From contig NC_021673.1 of NCBI RefSeq assembly GCF_000247815.1, positions 39,076,592 to 39,140,591 on the forward strand: DNA of 64,000 nucleotides, in the 5' to 3' direction. The notes beneath the pieces were generated by a model. That model was not told the DNA's origin. It ran no database searches and was given only the letters and a program-made list of their open reading frames with translations. The position numbers were made by a program, and so were the translations under genes. The stretch is from Ficedula albicollis. Taxonomy: Eukaryota; Chordata; Aves; Passeriformes; Muscicapidae. Shown here one piece after another: positions 12,082-24,848 of this stretch (its first letter is position 1; every line of letters starts with the position of its first letter).

Positions 12082-14420
12082 CTGCACAGTCCCAGAGAGA
12101 TAAAATGTGCTTACACATTCAGAATCATGGCTCTCCAGGGACCTGAATATTTATCTGCAGTGGTCCAAGCATTAGACATAGAGACATTACATCTCTGCTT
12201 TGGTCCCTGTAGGATCTCATTGTTTAAGACAACTCACAGCATGCTCATTGCATAAAGACCACCTGCAGTCCAGCACTAAGCACAGCAGCTCAGGAAACTT
12301 CCATTAAATCCATAATGACTTTAATACTCTCTTTTTACTTGTGTCTTTACCCAGGAATCAAAAGATCTAAATCAAAAGTTCTCTTTTCAGCCCAGTTGTA
12401 ACACCACAAAGTGCTTACTTTTGGTGGGGAGATAATTTCACCTCACTTTAAATATCTACCTAAGCATTTCAGTTAATGGTGCTAAAAGGAACATCTAAAA
12501 TAGATCAGAAACTGTGAGATAAAAGTACTTGTTCCATTCCTTGGGCATACAGGGAGGTCTAGACAACTAACCAAAACTATGATCCCATATAGGTTTTTAC
12601 GTTTTAGGGCTTTGGCATGAAAGCTCCTCAGCTTCATTGTGCATCTCTGTCTCTGGTTGTAACAGAACCTTTAGGACTTTCTCCTGTATAATGTTTTCTA
12701 CCACATGAGGTTTTTGCAGCATGATTTTCTATTTTCTAGCTGTAGCTAGTCTGGCAAGGTCAGGTGGCAGCAGATCATTTATTGGAGAGAGAATGCCAGC
12801 CTAAGTTGGAGAGGACATTGTGAATTATGTTAATGTCCACCCCTAATTTTTCCCCCACTCCTATTGCAACCTGTTAAAGGTGAAGGAGGAGAGTACAGCA
12901 CTTCAAAATTCATTCCCTCAATAGCTTTTGAGATCATCAGAAGAAATGCCTAATGTAAGTGCAGAGAAGCAGTGTCATTATGGCTCTTTCAAGTATAAAT
13001 TACAACCATTCAGAAAAAGTTTCAAATCTTTTTATATATCTTTATATCTCTTCTGCCCTCTTAGTATTCACTTCCAAGACCATTTTTCATGCTGGAATGA
13101 CTGAGGAGGGGCAGTTACTGTGTGTTGTTCCTTAGCTGGCTTTTCTTGTAATTGTTTGGGAATTAGAGACAGGCTGAAACTTTGAAATTTCTGCTGAGTA
13201 AAAGGCAAATGTAACTTTGCTAACTGTGTTTTGGGGAGCTACTTCAATAGAAACCAGCAGGGTCAGCAACAGCCTTTCCGTGAATAGTGCTGAAAGAGTG
13301 CTGATTTCTCAAGGCAGAAAATTAAGCCTGACCAAGATAAACAAAAATAGTCTTGTAAAATCATTTCACAAATTGATTTTTAAAATAATGTTATCAGACT
13401 ATCTGCTATTATCAATATCTTCCTGTGTATAAGAACAGACCCTTCCATATTTGAGATTTTAAGTGCCCAAGAGACTCCATGCCTAGATAAGTTTTTTCAA
13501 ATAGGAATTTTAATTAGATTTATAAGCACTTTTTCATTCCCAAGTGAAAGGACTTCTCTTTTAGCAAGGAATTAAGTCCTGGCATGCCAATTACAATGTG
13601 GGGTTAGGTTGTCTGTGTCAGGTTGGATTATTCCAGGGTACAGATTTTCACTACTGACACTGACCTCCTGACACACAGCAGTTCTAGCACAGACAGGAGC
13701 TGCAATGTAATCCTGAGGCTGACCCTAAGAAGCCATTCCCTGATAAAGAGATAACTTTGAAATGAATTTTAAGTCTGATGCAGAAGAGATATCAAATTTC
13801 CAGTTCTAAATCACCTTGTTATGTTCAATTAATCCAAGAAAGTAACTCTACTTTGTTAAAAAAGTAAATGCAAGTAAAAAAAAAATAAATAAAAGAAAGA
13901 CTAACATTCCAAATGGATCCTTAACCACACACAGTTTTTGCTTCTGGCTTGGCCTTTAAATTTGACTGATGCCAACCAGTGAGCTCTTTCCAACCCAACC
14001 TGCCACCAGTCAGACACCATATTCAAAGTGCAGCTCCACAGATACACTGATTCTTCCAAAAGTATCTACAGATATTTGAATGCCCAGGTCCCACAATATT
14101 CCAATTTTATTAATCTTCTTTCTGTGCAAAGACAAGACACAAAACAAGCCCACAACAACCTAATCTCAGGTGTAGATGGTACATCTGCAACTGCCTGTCC
14201 ACAAATTTGATGGCAAGAGAAAGGAGAGATTGGGAATTCATTTCATCTTACATAGAGCAACAAGCAAATGAATAGAAAGTGCACCAATGTTTCATTTTTA
14301 AATGAGGTCAAACCCACAGCCACCTTCATCAGAGCTCATGACAAACTCTGCTAAAATATTTTTTTTTTCACTTTTCATTTCTTTATGCTGTATTCAGCTG
14401 CAGTGTCCAATTAGTGGATA
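12082..14420. other. Unique noncoding DNA, no gene seen
   Basis: Short open frames only. An A-rich run with TAAATAAA lies at about 13877-13896. No transposon recognised. Confidence 0.55.
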
Positions 14421-14543
14421 CGAGGGGGGGAAATACTCAAAATTCTGAAAAGGGGGGGGGAAATTCTCAAAATTCTGAAAAGAACAGTATGTAAAGCGAG
14501 GGGGGGAAATACTCAAAATTCTGAAAAGAACAGTATGTAAAGC
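14421..14543. repeat. Triplicated G-run repeat (30-46 bp units)
   Basis: The word G7-8 followed by AAATACTCAAAATTCTG and AAAAG occurs three times, at 14421-14452, 14453-14497 and 14498-14543. Copies 2 and 3 also share the extension AACAGTATGTAAAGC. Copy 2 has TTCTC where the others have TACTC. Confidence 0.9.
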
Positions 14544-17500
14544 TTAGGAGAAAGCATCCCATTCAAAGAGGAATGCTTAACATTTCCTAGTATGTAAAAT
14601 GTTGTTTCAGCAAAGAACCTTTCTGAGCCGCACACCAGTGATACAAATTTACCAGTTAGGATATCTTCCAGCAATGAAATCAGACAGGATATTGGTATCT
14701 TGCAGAGCCAGGAGCCTTCATTAAGTTAAAATTCATACTAAATTGTCCTAAGAGCAGTCATTAGGGTTGAAGACTTGAAGCTCATTTCATGCTACTATAT
14801 ATGCTTAACATAAAGCAATAAAAGGCCCAGTTTTTTCAGCCCTCAAGAGCTCATATTCCCTCCTGTGTTGCAAATGTGTGGCATTCCCTCTGCCACAGAT
14901 GTCAACAGCAACTTTCTCTGAAGTTTTTAGCACTCCTCAGTACCACTAAAACAAACCAAAACTGATTTGAAGACAACAGCGACAGAACAGCTGTAACATT
15001 TCAGCTCCAGGAACTTTCCTTTGAATGTCCTGCATTCTTCATTTTACGTGGATTCTCAAGTGACAAATCAAGGAGGAGGGAAAGAGGCCAGGATAACAGA
15101 GTGAGAAAGCATACACCAAAAAGGACTTCCAGAAACAGCCCCTTGTTTATAAGCGGCCTCGGATACTGAAATTACTTACATATGAGTTTTCTGGAAAGCA
15201 ACACCTTCTGGCAGAAGCTGCCTTTTCAGAGCAGGGGTTCCAGAAGCACAGCCCATGGGTCAGTTTGCAGACCACAGAGCATTGCCATGTAGCCCTGGAA
15301 CTTTTTGACACAGCTGCTTCTGATGGATGCAGAGCTATAGCTATATAGAGTCTGTGTCCACTGCCCTCGTACCAAAATTTACATCTAGGGACTCCAGAAG
15401 GTCATGCCCAAGGAACAGCCATCCCACAAGGCTCTGGACAGCACCCCAGCCATGCAACCAGGTCCTATATACTCCCCCAGTTACACCTATTGCTTCACTT
15501 GGCAGGCAGAAGCTGTTGCATCAACCTTTTCCAGGAGTACTCATGTCTTTTGGAAAAAAATTGAGTTTCCGGCTCTGCAAGGGCAGAAAAAGAAAAGCAG
15601 TCCTTTCCTGACATGCAGACAGGAAAGTAGATTGAGGAAATTTACTTCTCCTCTAAACTAACTTTTATGATTTGCTCCTGACTGATAAAGTTCTAGGTGG
15701 TGATCATGCATCTTTTCTAGAAAAAAGAACAATTTACTCATGGGAGAGTTGGACTCACCCATTAAGTACTGGCCCTCTGGCCTTTAAATATGTTAACATT
15801 ACCTTCTTGCTCTCTTTGTGCCAATGCTTGCTATCAAAAAGCAACCATGCAAACAGCCTTTCACTCACTAGCTTTCCCAAAATATTGTTATGAGCCTTGT
15901 TTGGGATACCTTCCCTTCCTTGCTAGTACTGAATGCTTTAACTAGAAGCATGATAAAAATCATCCACAAGGAGGAATTGTGTTGTGTCACAAGGTATCTC
16001 TGAGACATGACTGAGAAAATCAGAAACTTTTTCATCCTTAAAAAGCAGTATATATTGTGTAAAAATGACTTAAGTTTATCTATCAAGCTGAATTGCATAA
16101 AATTGGCCCTTGAACAGAAGTACATCAACTGTCACTGCACTTAATCAATGCAAACTCTTCAAACATCCAAGCATTGCTTTGTATTTTCCAATCCCCCTAA
16201 ATATCTGCATCATAAGTTCCCTAATTCATATCTGTTAATAACAATATAAATTATCCTTTCAGCTGTGTACCATTGAGGTTATCCCTCAGAGGAGCAGAAA
16301 CGTTTTGAACCTATGATGGAGTTCCTGGAGCCTGCCAGGGACAGCAGCTCAGGCTGACCACATGCAAAGCCTTACTGAGAGTAGTTCAAAACTCACCTCG
16401 AAGTCAGGTCACTCATATTTTCTAGATTTTTATTGTGATATTACTTTAAATCACTAAGGAAAAAGAAACCTGGAATGCAGTGTTTATTTTGCATTCCAAA
16501 AATAAGCACAAGTGAAGATAAGGTGAAGAAAACCTGTACATTTAACACAATCCAGTACATGGCTACACAAGTAGGAGATAAAAGCCAGTTACTTTTTAAC
16601 ATCATGGAGTTTAATAATAAAAACAATAAGATATCTGGAAAACAATTCAGATTCTGGGTCACTAGAATTTTGCTAACATACAAAACAAAAGGAAGAGAAC
16701 ATAATTTTTTATTAATCTCACAAGGTTTCTACTTCCTGAACTCTGTCCCCCTGCTTTGTTCCAACACATATTCCAGTGTGTAACTGAGCACACAGAGTCT
16801 GAACCCTCTGCTGTCACACTGTATTACCCTATTAGATTTGTTCTGTATTAGATGTGACACCTTGTCTTTGCAAGTTAAAGATGTCCCTACACAGTGCTCC
16901 TCATAATTATACTGCTGTTTGATATCACTACAGAAGAAAATGAAAGCTACATCCTGTAGAATTATTTGTGACATATTTCCTTAGTTATGCAGATATATAC
17001 ACTACACAGAAAAACAATTTGTGCTGATACAGCCTGGAAACAAATATTTTCTCAAGACTAAAGGACATGAATATGCTTATGAGACAGCTATGGGCTATCC
17101 AACAAAACAATATCTTTCAGCAGAAGAGTCTTTTGCTGAGATGGACCCATACCAAAAAACAATTTAGAATAACATACATTTCTTGTACATGGTCATATAA
17201 AAGTTAAACCAGAAATACCATCATTTCCCTTTGTCCTACACCCTTTGTAGCAATAAACCATACAAAATGCAACTTGGCCAGTATTATTTGCTGCAGCTGA
17301 ACACTACAGATAAGCTGTAAAAATTGTACAATAGTTAATAACTATATGCTCTATCTCCTTGATAAATAATTAATTCTCTTTTTTTTTTTTCTTTTAGAAT
17401 TGCCTATAGGGAAAACAAGCAAAACATTGGCAAATATATTTTCTCCTCTGTTCTTTCCTTATGTGCAAAACAAAATTAGGTAAGAAAAATATAATTTCCG

Positions 17501-18659
17501 AGAAAAAAAAAAAAAAAGTCTGCAAGTGAAAGGTAAGAAAGAAAAAAAAATATAAAAAATTTTGTAATGTATTTCAATTGCTTCTGAAGTCTGTTCTGGG
17601 CTCATATTAATTCCCACTTTATTAGATTGGGACTGTATTTTATTTACCTTCAACAGAACCCTCATAACCATGAAAATACATCCTACAATGCTATACTGAT
17701 TGCAAAGTCATCCCCATGTTTCTCTAATGCAGCACACCTGAAGCCAACATAACGTCTACTATGGTTGCGATAGGAGAAGGACGAATCAGAGAGACAAATG
17801 GTGACAACCACGTTCGTACAAGGCAGAATTTCCTGCTACAAGCCATCTCCTTGGAAAGGGCAGAGCCATTTGTGAGGCACCATCCCTGCCCCGTGCAGGC
17901 AGGTGGCAGAGCATGGCCAAGGGCTGGAGAGATGCCTGCCTCGCACTGAGATTTTACATTCTCTAAAATCAATAGCAATTCAGCTGCAGGAGTACAATCC
18001 AGTTATGTTCTATCATCTTCCCTTATTACCATCATTCTTGAGAGCACCTAAAGTTTTTCTCAGTCTTCTCTTCCTGTCTGACACCTGGCTAAAAGAATAA
18101 GAAAAAAAGCTACAGCAGGCAGAAAAATTAGTCCCTCCAGCATTGCTCAGCCTCTGAAATAGGACACACCACAAACCAACTTTATTTCTTGTCTTGTTGG
18201 AACCAAGATAAATAAGGAAACCCTTTTAAGTGAATGAGATTAATATTTGGGGCATCTTTTCATATTTTGGAATGAATATGGGGGTTTTACATCATTTCCC
18301 AGAAGTTGGTACATGATCATTTTTACATAATTGGAAGGGGTACCCCAAACAGCAGCACCCATCCCTGCATTGCAGACTATATTTAGCATTAAACACAAGA
18401 TAATGAAAAATAGCATCTTTCCCTCTGGGGATCTGAACTGCAAAAATTTAAAAAAAAAAATGCACAAAAGGGAAAAATTTGATTTTTCGCTGCCCTCTGG
18501 TCTTACTGTACTGCTCTGCATTGTATGGGTAGTAATATAATGCAGAAAAGAATTTGACTAACTGGAGAACAAGAATTCAAAAAAGAAAACAGAGAAGAAA
18601 TTATAAAATCATCTACAGTATGTTTTGTTTGTCTGTTTTATGAATTAAATTGCCTGGAT
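14544..18659. other. Unique noncoding DNA, no gene seen
   Basis: Open frames up to about 100 codons with no recognisable product. Poly-A and poly-T runs are at about 17380-17392 and 17503-17518. The strong donor-like word GTAAGTAATTT on the minus strand at 15167-15177 has no convincing acceptor. Confidence 0.5.
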
Positions 18660-18984
18660 AAGACCCAAAGGATGAAACGAGTTCTGTAAGTGAATTTAGA
18701 AGGCCAAGAACGTCTTGTAGGGAGGATGCTGAATGACAGCTCTGGTTTTGAAGTGTGCTTTCAATAGTGGCTCAGAGAGTGACACAGACTAGAGATGTGA
18801 CTTTGCCACACATTGTGATCCGAAGACCCAAAGGGTGAAACGAGTGCTGTAAGTGAATTTAGAAGGCCAAGAACGTCTTGTAGGGAGGATGCTGAATGAC
18901 AGCTCTGGTTTTGAAGTGTGCTTTCAATAGTGGCTCAGAGAGTGACACAGACTAGAGATGTGACTTTGCCACACATTGTGATCC
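18660..18984. repeat. Tandem duplication, 163-bp unit x2
   Basis: 18660-18822 is repeated at 18823-18984. I found two substitutions: GGATGAA versus GGGTGAA, and GTTCTG versus GTGCTG. The unit is not a recognised transposon. Confidence 0.95.
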
Positions 18985-19754
18985 TGCCTGGCACCAGCCT
19001 AAACCCATTATCAGCCACATGCTGGGCAGTGTGAGATATCTGAGATAAATTAGTAGTATCTACTCCATACACTAGAGACTAAGCAAACATAATAGAAGCT
19101 CATGTGATAATGATTTTCATTTGGCAGCTAATTTTATTTATTTAGCAAAAGCAAATTCTGCTTGAGCTGATGCCTGGAGCTGATTCTACCACCACAGGAT
19201 ATAAGCAACTTTCTCAGTTTGAGTAATGGTTATTCTCATGTGTTAGAAATACGAAAATACAACCCCATAAGACTAAAGTTTATATATGTAAATATCCCCA
19301 GCAATTTGATTTTCCTGAGGAATTGACTGTTTGTCCCTCTGGTTTTTGGTTTATCTCAGCCTTTTCAGAGCCCATTCCTCTCAGAGGTCCACTCAGTGTG
19401 GTAAGACCCAAGAAACTCCCTCATTACTTACAGCCACTACTTTTCTCACTCTATTCATGGGTTTTATTTCCTCTTCAGCCCTGTGGTCACTCACTCCCCA
19501 GATCTGTAGAAATTTGTCTTACAAATTTCAGACCCCTTTAAAAACAGTTGCCAGTAATTCTGTGTTCTGAACCCCAAACTTGATTATGAACCACAGTTAA
19601 AAATCCAGAGGCTTTGTTAAGTAAGAATAAAGTTAGGCATTAAAACTCAAGAAGAGTGAGAAGTCCATTTGCACCTTGGGCTATGTAGCATCTCCCCTCT
19701 TTATCAAATTCTCACAGATTCACACTCTGACAAATTTGAAGGCCTTAATTTCAC
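18985..19754. other. Unique noncoding DNA, no gene seen
   Basis: Nothing beyond short chance open frames. Confidence 0.55.
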
Positions 19755-19834
19755 CAAAAAAAAAAAAACAAACCAAAAAAAAACTCCAAATCCACCAAAA
19801 AAAAAACCCCAACCAAACAAAATAAAACAAAAAA
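19755..19834. repeat. A/C-rich low-complexity tract
   Basis: Runs of A broken by CC and single C, of the CCAAAAAAACCCCAACC type. It abuts the left edge of the 1,067-bp duplication. Confidence 0.85.
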
Positions 19835-21962
19835 CAGAAAATTATCTTGTGCAATAAAACCAAAGAATGTTAATGGACTATGCTTATTTTTGCACCCCTA
19901 TGGATTTGAAATAATTGAACCTTAAAACTTTATAGAAATTTTTATATTTCTGATATATATATATATATATTGATTTGAAACAAACATTTGCAATTAAAAG
20001 TATAATTACAAAATCTACAGCTTGTTCCCTAAGGAGAAGGCACATTTTGCATATCCTTATTCCACTCACAAAAGGCAAGCTTAGTATGTCCATTCTTCAG
20101 TGCCCTGACTCATTGTATTAATAACTTTGTGATCAGTTTTTGACTGTAGATTTTTCTCTGGACTGGACTGTGTCATATCAATCAGGTTGACTTTTTCAGC
20201 CACAGAGAGCTAGTGATACTAATTGATATTCCTAGCAGTTACAGGAAAAGAAGAACTGAACAAAGCAAAATCTGACAGTTGTCACATTCTGACAATATTT
20301 GCTTTGTATTTAATTTTTCATACATTTTTAATTGCTAAAACAATTTCAGCAAATGGTTAGTAACATGAAACTGGCTTAAGCAGGAGGAAAGTTTCCTCTC
20401 TGTAAAGTCAGATATGTCTTTTATGAAGTCTGGTCCATTGCAAAATCAGTGACAAAACTCTCATTAACTTCGTGGCATTAGGATCAATTATTGTGTATTT
20501 TGTCTATTCCTTAATTACCTGTAATTAACTTCCACTGAAACATCCCTCACACAAGTACTATTTTATTGACCATGCTCTCCAGCTAATGTAAATAGCTAAG
20601 GATGTTTCAACTTGGAAATTTTAAAATCAGATAGATACACAATTTTAGATGTTTTCAGCAAACACCTCAAAATCAAAGATGAATGTTTGCTTTGCTTGAA
20701 GCTCATTATCTTCTCTCCAGACCACTTCCATTAGTACAATCTGAGCACATGAATATTCACATCATGAATGGGAAGGATCAGTGTACTGGAGTAGTGGGAT
20801 TCTGCTGGCCAGCCCATGAAGAGATTACATAGATATCCATCTAAAGCTGCTAAAGCTGTGCTGCAGCAGGCAGTAATAGCCACACAAGATAGATGGAAAA
20901 ACAGAAAATTATCTTGTGCAATAAAACCAAAGAATGTTAATGGACTATGCTTATTTTTGCACCCCTATGGATTTGAAATAATTGAACCTTAAAACTTTAT
21001 AGAAATTTTTATATTTCTGATATATATATATATATATTGATTTGAAACAAACATTTGCAATTAAAAGTATAATTACAAAATCTACAGCTTGTTCCCTAAG
21101 GAGAAGGCACATTTTGCATATCCTTATTCCACTCACAAAAGGCAAGCTTAGTATGTCCATTCTTCAGTGCCCTGACTCATTGTATTAATAACTTTGTGAT
21201 CAGTTTTTGACTGTAGATTTTTCTCTGGACTGGACTGTGTCATATCAATCAGGTTGACTTTTTCAGCCACAGAGAGCTAGTGATACTAATTGATATTCCT
21301 AGCAGTTACAGGAAAAGAAGAACTGAACAAAGCAAAATCTGACAGTTGTCACATTCTGACAATATTTGCTTTGTATTTAATTTTTCATACATTTTTAATT
21401 GCTAAAACAATTTCAGCAAATGGTTAGTAACATGAAACTGGCTTAAGCAGGAGGAAAGTTTCCTCTCTGTAAAGTCAGATATGTCTTTTATGAAGTCTGG
21501 TCCATTGCAAAATCAGTGACAAAACTCTCATTAACTTCGTGGCATTAGGATCAATTATTGTGTATTTTGTCTATTCCTTAATTACCTGTAATTAACTTCC
21601 ACTGAAACATCCCTCACACAAGTACTATTTTATTGACCATGCTCTCCAGCTAATGTAAATAGCTAAGGATGTTTCAACTTGGAAATTTTAAAATCAGATA
21701 GATACACAATTTTAGATGTTTTCAGCAAACACCTCAAAATCAAAGATGAATGTTTGCTTTGCTTGAAGCTCATTATCTTCTCTCCAGACCACTTCCATTA
21801 GTAAAATCTGAGCACATGAGTATTCACATCATGAATGGGAAGGATCAGTGTACTGGAGTAGTGGGATTCTGCTGGCCAGCCCATGAAGAGATTACATAGA
21901 TATCCATCCAAAGCTGCTAAAGCTGTGCTGCAGCAGGCAGTAATAGCCACACAAGATAGATG
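19830..21962. repeat. Tandem duplication, 1,067-bp unit x2
   Basis: 19830-20896 is repeated head to tail at 20897-21962. Every landmark is offset by exactly 1,067 bp, including an internal TA microsatellite of the same length in both copies (about 19953 and 21020). The only differences I found are three substitutions near the right end (20737 C/A, 20753 A/G, 20842 T/C). The unit carries no recognised gene or transposon; it is unique AT-rich DNA. The copy-copy junction is AGATGG|AAAAAC with little or no homology. Confidence 0.96.
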
Positions 21963-22051
21963 AAGAGATTACATCTGGTCCTTAGAATAAATGAAGAGCG
22001 ATAATAGAAGAGGCCTGCAAGCAACAACCAAAGCACAGAAAAGAGACTTAG

Positions 22052-22144
22052 GTAAAAAAAAAAACAAAAAAACAAGAACAACACCAAAAAAAAAAAACAA
22101 ACAAAAACAAACAAATAAACAAAAAAACCCCAAAAATAAATTAA
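22052..22144. repeat. A-rich low-complexity tract (CAAA/CAAAA type)
   Basis: A long A-rich stretch with interspersed single C, just right of the large duplication. Confidence 0.85.
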
Positions 22145-22629
22145 ATAATGTGAAATCCTACAGAAAAATGAGAAATTCCATTTTCACTGTGCATGTGCTG
22201 CTGCTCATTCAGCACTAATTGTTTAATGGCTGGGTATCAGATCTAATCCAGATATTTCTGTGAAGCCAATGGACTGAAAGACAAGTCCACAGAATATGAT
22301 TTAATGTTAAGAGCGGGTGGGCAGAGTTCCACCAGCCAGGGCCTGTCAACAACCCTGAGCAGGACAGATCCCAACACAGCATCCGGGTCCAGTTAAGGGT
22401 CCAACTCATGCAGCAATGCCATGGCAATAAGGCAGATCCAAGTTCAAGCCAAGCTGCCAGTGCATGGGTTGAGCTCTGCAAAAAGGGAATCTCTGGGCAG
22501 GCAGGGCATCCCTGCAGCTGTGCTGGAGACCGGTTCTTCCCCCCTGTATCCCAGGACAGGGGGCTAAACACACTCATGATGGAAGTTCCAGGTAAGGCTG
22601 GTCACTAAGGTCTATTAGTGCCCTCAGGG
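22145..22629. other. Moderately GC-richer unique DNA upstream of the LTR
   Basis: No family recognised. It contains a 37-nt exon-like unit at 22555-22591 (acceptor TTCCCCCCTGTATCCCAG, donor CAG|GTAAGG), which is probably a pseudo-exon. Confidence 0.45.
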
Positions 22630-22634
22630 CCCCA
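22630..22634. repeat. Target-site duplication, left copy (CCCCA)
   Basis: CCCCA immediately before the LTR's TG; the same five bases follow its CA at 23354-23358. Confidence 0.85.
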
Positions 22635-23353
22635 TGTCTTGGGTTGCAATACGGATGTGGCCAGAAATGTGTATTCTATCACCATCTGTTAAAACCGGGT
22701 GGGGCAGTGACCCTTATCTCCATGGCACATACTATCTGCTAATGGGCCATCTTTAAAACCAGGTGATGCAATCAGCTTTACCTTTTCCACAACCCATCCT
22801 CCCTCCAGGAAGATATCATCTGTTGATGGACCATTCAGTCCCAGTGCATGACTGATAAAATTACATCATCCCACTGGGAGATGCTCCAGCCAGGGGGAAG
22901 AGCCAAGCCTTTCCTACCTAGATAAAAACTGAGATTTTGAACACCCAAAGGAGCCTTCTTTCCACTGGATTCCAGAGGAAAGCCAGACCTTTTCCACAGC
23001 ATCTCTGTACCTTCAGAGGAAAACTGTACCCTTCTACAGGAGCACTGCTCCAGCTGAACCACACCTGCCACCCCAGGAGGATTGTAGCCACCATTTAATT
23101 GGACACCTACCAACACCCTGACTGACGGGGTGTCAGGTTGTATTCTGACTCTGTCAGTGTTTTGAGATTGTTCTTTGTAATACTGTCTTTCTATTTTAAT
23201 TTTCCTAGTAAACTGTTTCCTAGTAACTGTTATTCCTAATTCCCATATCTCTGCCTGAGAGCCCCTTAATTTCAAAATTATAATGATTTTGGCTCCATTT
23301 CAAAGAGTGTCTTCTGCCTTTCTTAGAAGACACCTGTCCTCCAAACCAGGACA
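22635..23353 (+). mobile_element. Solo LTR of an endogenous retrovirus (ERVL-like)
   Basis: The 719-bp element begins TGTCTTGGG and ends CCAGGACA, with canonical TG...CA termini. It is bounded by a perfect 5-bp target-site duplication, CCCCA. A 5-bp duplication is usual for ERVL-type integrases. The sequence resembles LTRs common in songbird genomes, including the stretches TCTCTGCCTGAGAGCCCC and AAGACACCTGTCCTCCAAAC near the 3' end. A TATA-like word, GATAAAAAC, is at 22920-22928, which supports the plus orientation. No internal gag, pol or env sequence is present on either side, so this is the product of recombination between two LTRs. A 146-codon open frame antisense to it is not a gene. 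Confidence 0.9.
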
Positions 23354-23358
23354 CCCCA
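23354..23358. repeat. Target-site duplication, right copy (CCCCA)
   Basis: Matches 22630-22634 exactly. Confidence 0.85.
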
Positions 23359-24759
23359 GCACAAATACAGCCTTCCACAGATTTAAACAGACCTGAATTT
23401 TAGCCAGTAATCCATTTCAACACACACAAATGAGGCAAGGCACTTCTCTCTCACTGATTGCACCTTTAGGCAAATCTAGTCCCAGCATTAAAAATAATCT
23501 CAGCATTTCAAAGTAGTCTAATACTTGTCTGTTTTGCATGATCAAGGGTTTTGACAGAACTGTTCCACATTTCTCCTTCCATTTCTGACTACTCATCCAT
23601 AGCTATTTATTAAATCAACTTGACTCTTTTTCTATCTATTCCAAGTATGAGGCAGTGTGGGGAAATTGTCTCAGATGTTTGTCAAGTTGTTCTATAATAA
23701 TTAAACAGAACAAGGCCTTATTGATCATATGACTTTCCTGAGCAATGAGTCCCAGGTGAATTACACATTAAAAAATAATTACAGTGCTCTCTTTTAGCTA
23801 TAATTTTCTGGTTTTCTAAATCTTTCAGTATAGACTGGAATTTGTTCTTATTTTTAAGCTCCAAAAACAAAGACTCAAGGATTTTTTTTTTCCTTTTAGG
23901 TGAGGACACCAATTTTCCAAACCCAAAATACATCTGCATACGTTTTCCAAAGTGTTTTATCTGACAACCAAAACATTACTGTATACACTGTGGCCAGCCA
24001 AGTTCTGGTGCCATTTTCCTGTCCTTAAATTCCCAGAAAGTCCAGTGGGTTTTCATGTATAAACAGGAGAACTATTTGCTGCAAGTGGCATATTCAAAAC
24101 CAGTAAGCCTACATTCAAACAGTGATAAAATGTGAAATTTATTTTCAGGCAAAGATACCTGTATTAATTTTATTATTTGCCTCCCATCAGTGTCAGCAAT
24201 AGGCCATTTACTTACCAAATACAGAGGTCATCTCATCCTTGTATTTCATGGAGACATTCTCATTCAGTTAATTACATGGAATTTAATTATCTAATCCATT
24301 CATGTTCTGAATAATGTCCTTCGTATAGGTATGGTTTACAACAATAAGCTTATTTGTTTTATTATTATAATCACTTCTAAGTCTATCAGGAAAAGAGAGT
24401 CAACCAGCAAAAAGACAGTTGAAGAAACAGTTCTGTCAATACTTTTCAAATATTTTGGACTAACCCAAAGTGTAATTTAATGCTCTTAAGTCAACCAAAA
24501 CCTTGTTTGAATATGACAGTAATTAACTAAGACAATTCAGTGAAGAATAGCTCCAAATTACTGAAGGTATTGGCAGTTAAAGGAATTTCTGGGCTTTTAA
24601 TTCAGTGAATTCCATGAACGGAATTTACCTAAAGATAAAAGAAATTTCCACACAGTCTTTCATCTATAAAGGCTAATGAACTTTCAGAGACTGAAAAAAA
24701 AAAAAAAAGAGCAAGGGAAAAGGTTAACATGAAGTTCGAATGCTGGTCCTGGTCATGTC
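23359..24759. other. Unique noncoding DNA, no gene seen
   Basis: AT-rich with chance open frames. A minus-strand donor-like GTAAGTAAATGG near 24207-24218 follows a short open stretch but lacks a convincing acceptor. Poly-A at about 24694-24708. Confidence 0.5.
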
Positions 24760-24848
24760 CAAATCCTCATCAGAGTTTAATCCTGACACCATGACAGCAC
24801 TGAACAAATCCTCATCAGAGTTTAATCCTGACTCCATGACAGCACTGA
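24760..24848. repeat. Tandem duplication, 45-bp unit x2
   Basis: The unit beginning AAATCCTCATCAGAG and ending GACAGCACTGAA occurs at 24760-24804 and 24805-24848. One substitution: GACACCATG versus GACTCCATG. Confidence 0.93.

Noticed and set aside
19884..21160. Two identical 69-codon minus frames 1,067 bp apart, suggesting a duplicated small gene
   Set aside because: They are identical only because the whole 1,067-bp block is duplicated. The frame runs through a TA microsatellite and has no coding features.
22835..23275. 146-codon open frame on the minus strand
   Set aside because: It is antisense within the solo LTR, and its sequence is explained by LTR composition.
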